DNA of 64,000 nucleotides from CAYTRP01 sp964625145 (GTDB lineage Bacteria; Sumerlaeota; Sumerlaeia; SLMS01; JAHLLQ01): NCBI GenBank assembly GCA_964625145.1, contig CAZVAQ010000002.1:1-64000 (forward strand), written 5' to 3'. A program made the translations under genes and the position numbers. Position 1 is the stretch's first letter. Every line of letters starts with the position of its first letter. Below, in pieces: positions 58,870 to 64,000 of the stretch. The notes below the pieces were generated by a model that made no database searches, had not been told where the DNA came from, and saw only the letters and a list, made by a program, of their open reading frames with translations.

Positions 58870-61800
58870 TCCGCCCGCAGGCTGCTCCATTTTTCTTCGG
58901 TGTCGTGGTCGACCTGGGTTGAGCGTCCGCCGGCGGAGAGGGAGGCTTCGAGGCGGTCGAGTTCCTCGAGGGCCGCGTCGGGATCCACGATGATCTGGCG
59001 GGGTTTGCTGCTGTTGAACTCGCCGACGATTCCCATGTCGTGGAGCATGTCCATAAGACGGCCGGCGCGGGCGTAGCCGGTCTTCAGGCGACGCTGCAGC
59101 AGGGAGACCGATGCGGAGCGGCTTTCGAGGACGATGCGCGCGGCGGCGCGAACCAGGGCCTCGTCGATGCGTTCCTCGCCATCGCGGGCGCTGCCACCTT
59201 CGTGGGGGATGAACATGCCTGCGTGGACCTTGCCCATGACTCTGTTGGTGCCGCGAACCATTCGGTCCTGCGCGTCCAGGTCGTCCATGCTGGTGATGTC
59301 GCCGCCCATCATGCGGGCCAGTTCCTTCTGTTCCTTCTCGCTCAACTTGGGTTCGAATTCCTCGACCTCGTAGTTGGCGGGCCACTGGCGGCGGCAATAC
59401 TCGGCGATGCGTTCGACTTCCTCGTCGCTGACGAAGCAGCCTTGGATGCGCGTGGGCTTTGCAGCGCCGCCCTTTGAGAAGAGCATGTCGCCGCGGCCCA
59501 GCAGCGTCTCCGCACCGTTCATGTCGAGGATGGTGCGCGAGTCGACCTTCTGCGAGACCTGGAAGGCGATGCGGCTGGGGAAGTTGGCCTTGATGATGCC
59601 GGTGATGACGTTGACGGAGGGGCGCTGTGTGGCGAGGATGAGGTGGATGCCGACGGCGCGCGCCATCTGGGCCAGGCGCTGGATCGATTCCTCGACTTCT
59701 GCCCGCGCCACGATCATCAGGTCTGCCAACTCGTCGACGACCACGACCAGATGGGGCATGAAGGTGTGGCGGCCGCGACGGACCTTGTGCAGGTGATCGC
59801 CGGGGTTTTCGACGACGCGGTTGTAGCCCTCGATGTTGCGAACGTTGAGGTCGACGAGCTTCTTGTAGCGTTCCTCCATCTGCTCCACGGCCCACTCAAG
59901 GGCACTGGCGGCGCGCTTGGCATCGCACACCACCGGCGAGATCAGGTGCGGGATGTCGGCATAGACTGACAGCTCCACGCGCTTGGGATCCACCATGATC
60001 ATGCGCACGCGATCGGGCGACATGCGGTAGAGGATCGAGCAAATGACCGTGTTGAGGCAGACCGACTTGCCCGCGCCGGTCGCGCCGGCGATGAGCAGGT
60101 GGGGCATCTTCGCCAAGTCGGCAAAGTAGGGCGAACCTTCGATGGTCTTGCCGAGGGCAAACGAGAGCGGCCCGGACTGTTCCCAGAACTCGTTGCAGGA
60201 AATCAGTTCCTTGAGGTACACGCCCTGACGCTTCTTGTTGGGGACCTCGATGCCGACGGCGGACTTGCCCGGGATGGGGGCCATGATGCGTACGCTCAGG
60301 GCCTTCATGCTCATGGCGATGTCATTCTCGAGGCCGACGATGCGGCTGACCTTGATGCCGGCGGCCGGCTTGAATTCGAAGCGCGTGACGACGGGTCCCT
60401 GATGGACTTCGGTGACCTTGCCCTCGACGCCGAAGTCCGCCAGCGTTTGCACGAGCATGTCGCTCATCTCGAGCATCTCATCGCGGGTCATACGTGCATC
60501 GACGACGGGCGGATCGTTGAGTAGTTCAACAGGCGGCAGCTCATAATCGGGCCGCTGCTCGAAGAGGTCGGTCTGCTCCTCGGGGGCCAAGGGTCCGCGG
60601 GGGCGGGTGTCGATGCCCTCATTGAAGAGGGGATCCTCGTCGGCGACATCCTCCTCGTTGTACTCCTCGTCGAAATCCTCTTCTTCAGACTCCGACATCA
60701 TGCGCGAAGCGGCGCGGCGCAGTTCGCGGGCTTCGTCCTCGTCGCGCAGTTCCTCGTCGGTCTTCTTGCCGCCCTTCGGCCAGCGGGAGGGGAATAGCTT
60801 GGAAAGGCCGTCGGACATCACTGCCTCGCGCTTCTCGTTGGCGGGGTTGCCCTTTGTGATGGGGAGCGTGCTGGTGGTGTGATCGCGGAAGATGATCTCC
60901 TCTTCCGGCTTCTCGAGCTCGACCGCCTCTTCTTCCTCCTCGAGGATGCCCTCCACCGGTGTTTCCTCGTCTGCGAGCTGTTCGCGCTCGCGGCGCGACA
61001 TGGGTTCGTCGCCGGCGGCGTAGCGCTCGTTGAGGTAGCGAATGCGGCTGCGAGTGCGGGACTCCCACTCGTGGGCTTCGAGAGCGCGGGCGACGGCGGC
61101 GACATCTGAGTCGGCGGGTTCTTCCCAGGCTGCCTCGTCGAGCTCGGCCAGAAGAACCGAACGCGGCGCTTCGGTCCTGGAATTCTTGCGCTTTGCCCAG
61201 GATGGCCACTTCAGCCAGCGGCGACGCGGCGCGACCGGGCGTGGTTGGCGCAGTGGCGGATCCTCTTCGAAGCGCTTGGCGATGGCGGCGGCTTCCTCCT
61301 CCTCATCCAAGCGGGCGAGGGAGTCGGGGATCGATCCGGCCAGCAGGACGCTTCGGCGAGGAACGACGCGACGGGCTCCTCGGGCGAGGAGATCGACGGG
61401 GCCGACCTCCGAGACGAGCACCAAGCCCACCAATATGAGGCCGCCGAGCATGAGGCCTGCGCCCACGGGCCCGAGGTAGTAGTTCATGGCCAGGCCCTCG
61501 TACTCGACGAGGAAGACGCCTACGGCGCCGGCGCGCTCGAAGTTGGTGTTGCGATCGTCGATGTCGTCGGCCCCCGGCAGTGCCAGCAGCCCCGCCACAC
61601 CCATGAGGAGCAGGGCGATGCCAATGCCCTTCGCGAGAGGAAGGCGGATTCGGCCGCGGAAAACGCCGCAGATGGCCACATACATCAGGGCCACGGGGAC
61701 CAGAAAGACGACGAAGCCGCCGAGCACGAGGCGGAGGAGCCAACCGATGCCTTCACCGACGGGGCCGACCAGGGAGGCGGAGTCGGGCATCGGCCAAAGG

Positions 61801-61934
61801 CAAACGAGGAGGAATCCCCCGAGCAGGAAGAAGAGGATATGGACGAGTTCGCGCCAAGCGGACCGGGCGATCGCCGGTTTCGGAGGCGGGGGTGGGGCTT
61901 CTGGAGCCGTCGGTTTCCTAGGTTTACGGGCCAT
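58866..61934 (-). CDS. ftsK: FtsK/SpoIIIE DNA translocase
   Basis: 1022 residues. Four to five membrane helices in the first 190 residues, then a variable, acidic, Glu-rich linker (about 200-470), the alpha-beta motor (about 500-900) with Walker A IAGATGAGKSVCLN and Walker B HLVVVVDELADLMI, and a C-terminal gamma winged helix (SASVSLLQRRLKTGYARAGRLMD) that reads KOPS-like signals. It pumps chromosome ends through the division septum and activates XerCD recombination. The proline-rich N-terminus is short. Confidence 0.95.
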   Translation of the reverse strand: MARKPRKPTAPEAPPPPPKPAIARSAWRELVHILFFLLGGFLLVCLWPMPDSASLVGPVGEGIGWLLRLVLGGFVVFLVPVALMYVAICGVFRGRIRLPLAKGIGIALLLMGVAGLLALPGADDIDDRNTNFERAGAVGVFLVEYEGLAMNYYLGPVGAGLMLGGLILVGLVLVSEVGPVDLLARGARRVVPRRSVLLAGSIPDSLARLDEEEEAAAIAKRFEEDPPLRQPRPVAPRRRWLKWPSWAKRKNSRTEAPRSVLLAELDEAAWEEPADSDVAAVARALEAHEWESRTRSRIRYLNERYAAGDEPMSRREREQLADEETPVEGILEEEEEAVELEKPEEEIIFRDHTTSTLPITKGNPANEKREAVMSDGLSKLFPSRWPKGGKKTDEELRDEDEARELRRAASRMMSESEEEDFDEEYNEEDVADEDPLFNEGIDTRPRGPLAPEEQTDLFEQRPDYELPPVELLNDPPVVDARMTRDEMLEMSDMLVQTLADFGVEGKVTEVHQGPVVTRFEFKPAAGIKVSRIVGLENDIAMSMKALSVRIMAPIPGKSAVGIEVPNKKRQGVYLKELISCNEFWEQSGPLSFALGKTIEGSPYFADLAKMPHLLIAGATGAGKSVCLNTVICSILYRMSPDRVRMIMVDPKRVELSVYADIPHLISPVVCDAKRAASALEWAVEQMEERYKKLVDLNVRNIEGYNRVVENPGDHLHKVRRGRHTFMPHLVVVVDELADLMIVARAEVEESIQRLAQMARAVGIHLILATQRPSVNVITGIIKANFPSRIAFQVSQKVDSRTILDMNGAETLLGRGDMLFSKGGAAKPTRIQGCFVSDEEVERIAEYCRRQWPANYEVEEFEPKLSEKEQKELARMMGGDITSMDDLDAQDRMVRGTNRVMGKVHAGMFIPHEGGSARDGEERIDEALVRAAARIVLESRSASVSLLQRRLKTGYARAGRLMDMLHDMGIVGEFNSSKPRQIIVDPDAALEELDRLEASLSAGGRSTQVDHDTEEKWSSLRAD

Positions 61935-62087
61935 GGTTTCAGGTGTTCGTTTGGGCTTCTGGACGCTTCGATTGATTCACCCAGTGACCCCGCGGCCACC
62001 CCCCGAACAATGGCAAGAAAAGATTCACGGGTCCGCCGGCGGGACGGGGGCGGCGGGACGCTGGAGAGGCGCATTGGCGGGGGGGGA

Positions 62088-63575
62088 TTATTCCCGGCGG
62101 GTTGGAAGGCGGGCGTCGGCGCTCTTGAGCATGCGTTGGAGGTTGGTCGTGAGTTCGTCGACCATGGCTCCGTGGGTTTCGGCCAGATTTTCCTGCTCGC
62201 TGGGGTCACGCTCGAGGTTGAAGACCTCGACGCTGTTGTCTTCGTACCAATGGACGAGTTTCCAGGGCCATTCGAGGATGGAGGACTGGGGACCGAGGAA
62301 GGGGACCCTTTCGTCGTCGATGCCGGCGACTTGGGGGACTTCATCCCGGCGGCCCTTGCTGTGGTAGTAGGGAAAATGGAAGAGCATCGGCCGGGCCACG
62401 GGGATGGTGCGGGTATCGCCCTTGAACAAGGGGAGGAGGCTGACGCCGTCGAGAGTGATTGACGGGTCGAGGGGGGCGTTGGCCGCCTGGGCGAATGTCG
62501 GGAGCAGGTCCGTGCCGATGACCGGCGTGTCGATTGTGGAGTTGGGTTCGACGACGCCGGGCCAGCGGACGGCCATGGGAACGCGGACTCCGCCTTCGTA
62601 GAGGGTCCACTTGTGGCCGCGAAGGGGTGCGTGGCGGGTGAAGCGCGGATCGCCGCCGTTGTCGGAGAAGAAGACGACGAGCGTGTTGTCGCGGATGCCT
62701 GCTTCGTCGATGGCGTTGAGCAACCGGCCGATGTGATGGTCGAGGATCTCGACGGAGGCGGCGTACTCCGCGCGGACGGGCTTGTCGTCGGGGCGGAGCC
62801 GTGCAGTGTACTTGTCGGTCAGCCACTGCACCTGGTTGCGAATAGGTTCATGGACGTAGAAGTGCGAGAGGTAGAGGAAGAATGGCTCGGCGCCGCTGGT
62901 GGTCTTGATATAGTCGATGGTGCGGGTGGTGAGGGCGTCTTCCGGAAACTCTCCCGGTGCAAAGTGTTCGGCCGGTGGCGGTTCGGGCGCGCCCGGTTGA
63001 TTATGACTGTATGGGTGCATGCCAAACTCGAGCACGCCGATGTCAAAGCCTTGCTGCTCCGGGCCGTGGGTGGGCGACCAATGGAGGTACCGGCCTTCAT
63101 AGTGCGCGCTGACGTGCCACTTGCCCATGAAGGCGGTGGCGTAGCCGGCAGGGCCGAGGACTTCCGGGATTGTCACTTCCGCCAAGGGAAGATTGATGCT
63201 GTAGGGAGGCGGCTGCAGGGGGTCGCTGGTGAGAGATTGGCCCGAGTTGGGATGGCGGGTGACGAACTCGAAGTGAAGGCGCGCCGGGGAACGCCCAGTG
63301 AGTATGGCCGCGCGCGACGCGGAGCAAATGGGCGCGGGGGCATACGCGTTGGCGAAGCGCATGCCTTCGGCGGCGAGGCGATCGAGGTTCGGCGTGTCGG
63401 CGATGGTGCCGCCGTTGAAGCCGACATCCATGTAGCCAAGGTCGTCGGCGAGGATGAAGATGATGTTGGGGCGCCGGGCGGGTTCCTGTGCGGCGCATGA
63501 AGAGTCCACCGCAGACAGCACCAATGGCGCGGCCAGCAATGCCGCGAGGCGATGTTCCTTGGATGTGAAGTGCAT
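62088..63575 (-). CDS. Secreted sulfatase (formylglycine-dependent)
   Basis: 495 residues from ATG 63575, with GGGGGA just upstream (ATG 63581 lacks spacing). Signal peptide, then PNIIFILADDLGYMDVGFNG with metal-binding aspartates, the modification motif CSASR (cysteine near residue 84, C-x-A-x-R), AFMGKWHVSAHY, the histidine in LSHFYVHEP, and FFSDNGGDP for the metal site. The cysteine should be oxidised to formylglycine by a separate enzyme not seen here. It would remove sulfate from polysaccharides or other sulfate esters. Downstream of the PHP-like gene. Confidence 0.92.
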   Translation of the reverse strand: MHFTSKEHRLAALLAAPLVLSAVDSSCAAQEPARRPNIIFILADDLGYMDVGFNGGTIADTPNLDRLAAEGMRFANAYAPAPICSASRAAILTGRSPARLHFEFVTRHPNSGQSLTSDPLQPPPYSINLPLAEVTIPEVLGPAGYATAFMGKWHVSAHYEGRYLHWSPTHGPEQQGFDIGVLEFGMHPYSHNQPGAPEPPPAEHFAPGEFPEDALTTRTIDYIKTTSGAEPFFLYLSHFYVHEPIRNQVQWLTDKYTARLRPDDKPVRAEYAASVEILDHHIGRLLNAIDEAGIRDNTLVVFFSDNGGDPRFTRHAPLRGHKWTLYEGGVRVPMAVRWPGVVEPNSTIDTPVIGTDLLPTFAQAANAPLDPSITLDGVSLLPLFKGDTRTIPVARPMLFHFPYYHSKGRRDEVPQVAGIDDERVPFLGPQSSILEWPWKLVHWYEDNSVEVFNLERDPSEQENLAETHGAMVDELTTNLQRMLKSADARLPTRRE

Positions 63576-63695
63576 GGTCATCCCCCAACGGTTTGATGAT
63601 GCGCGCGTCAGCGGCCGGGGGATGAGCCTGTCTGACGCGCTGGCAAGACGAAGAGTCCTACTGCATGTCGACGCGCAACGATTATTTGCTGCGGA

Positions 63696-64000
63696 TCACC
63701 GGACAACCACCACCGGCTGCGTCCACGCCATTTCCTTTTCGCCGTGAGCGAAGGGGTTCGCCTTCTCCTTGGACGAGGTGACCTTTGCGCGGACGTAGAT
63801 TTCATCGCCGCTGAAAGTGTAGGTGGCGGATGTGCCGTCGGTGGATTGCAGGACGACGCCGATGTCATTGCTGTAGCGGCGCGTGGCGCGGAGTTCCTTT
63901 CCGTCGGCGTCGAGGATGGGCTCGCTGGTGGGATCGTAGCCTTGGCGCGTGCCGATAAAGTCGATGGTGTAGGTGACGCCGTCTTCCGGTTCGACCTCGA
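63696..64000 (-). CDS. C-terminus of a secreted PHP/phosphoesterase-like protein, truncated by window edge
   Basis: About 101 codons are visible, with no start inside the window. The end reads SGDEIYVRAKVTSSKEKANPFAHGEKE before a final AWTQPVVVV. This tail, with YxFxGDExYVRAxVTSSK and a terminal AWTQPV, recurs in secreted PHP-domain proteins of related bacteria. The catalytic domain lies outside the window, so the assignment rests on the tail alone. Same strand as the sulfatase, about 120 bases upstream of it. Confidence 0.6.
   Translation of the reverse strand, partial: EVEPEDGVTYTIDFIGTRQGYDPTSEPILDADGKELRATRRYSNDIGVVLQSTDGTSATYTFSGDEIYVRAKVTSSKEKANPFAHGEKEMAWTQPVVVVR

Overview
The window is about 64 kb of GC-rich bacterial chromosome, densely packed, with two runs of N (39891-39990 and 52269-52278) that mark scaffold gaps. 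LpxD, a LolA-like carrier, lipoproteins, a TroA/BtuF-like binding protein and a SurA-like isomerase point to a Gram-negative double membrane. Other pointers are a secreted endonuclease with a dockerin tail, an FG-GAP/UnbV protein, sulfatase and PHP-like proteins, a BlaR1-type peptidase with pseudopilin-like repeats, and dispersed short hairpins between genes. Together these fit an uncultured lineage such as Sumerlaeota, Hydrogenedentota or the PVC group; that placement is a guess. No phage, transposase, CRISPR array or rRNA was seen.

Layout. 1-5.9 kb: the end of a type II NADH dehydrogenase, convergent with a coupled argD / sulfite reductase / secreted endonuclease I operon. 6-10 kb: a four-gene minus-strand operon (dehydrogenase, FG-GAP/UnbV protein, TlpA thioredoxin, FemAB-like acyltransferase) with two GTGA overlaps. 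10-16.2 kb: a structured RNA candidate in front of 5-formyl-THF cyclo-ligase, an ABC-2 exporter with a membrane-anchored partner, and an ECF sigma factor with a probable membrane regulator. 16.2-20 kb: a BlaI/BlaR1-type pair with a visible promoter and operator. 20-21.3 kb: hairpin repeats around a small membrane protein, then tRNA-Leu(UAG). 21.4-27.7 kb: DUF11 lipoprotein, epimerase, glycosyltransferase, FHA-GAF-PP2C phosphatase, M48 lipoprotein peptidase. 27.7-36.8 kb: secreted OB-fold protein, lipase-like hydrolase, LpxD, a large toroid-like protein in an operon with a binding lipoprotein and a pseudopilin, then an unknown lipoprotein.

36.9-46.3 kb: SprT-like protein, ClpS, unknown membrane protein, family 2 glycosyltransferase, STAS protein, gap, response-regulator PP2C phosphatase, ThrRS with a large insertion, a homologue of mitochondrial pyruvate/branched-chain dehydrogenase kinases, and SerA. 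46.5-54 kb: LolA-like protein, a membrane protein fused to a degenerate M1 peptidase domain, PpiC isomerase, ABM-like protein, TPR protein broken by a gap, DinB-like protein. 54-64 kb: secreted GH39-like glycosidase with a C-terminal CBM9-like domain, ProA, Aat, FtsK, sulfatase and the end of a PHP-like secreted protein.

Functional threads: amino-acid biosynthesis (argD, serA, proA, sulfite reduction); N-degron proteolysis (clpS and aat, unlinked); envelope biogenesis (lpxD, lolA-like, PpiC); and signalling by partner-switching phosphatases, an ECF sigma factor and a BlaI repressor. The most unusual items are the PDK-like kinase, the BlaR1 protein with a replaced sensor domain, the dead M1 fusion, the ThrRS insertion and the hairpin repeat family.
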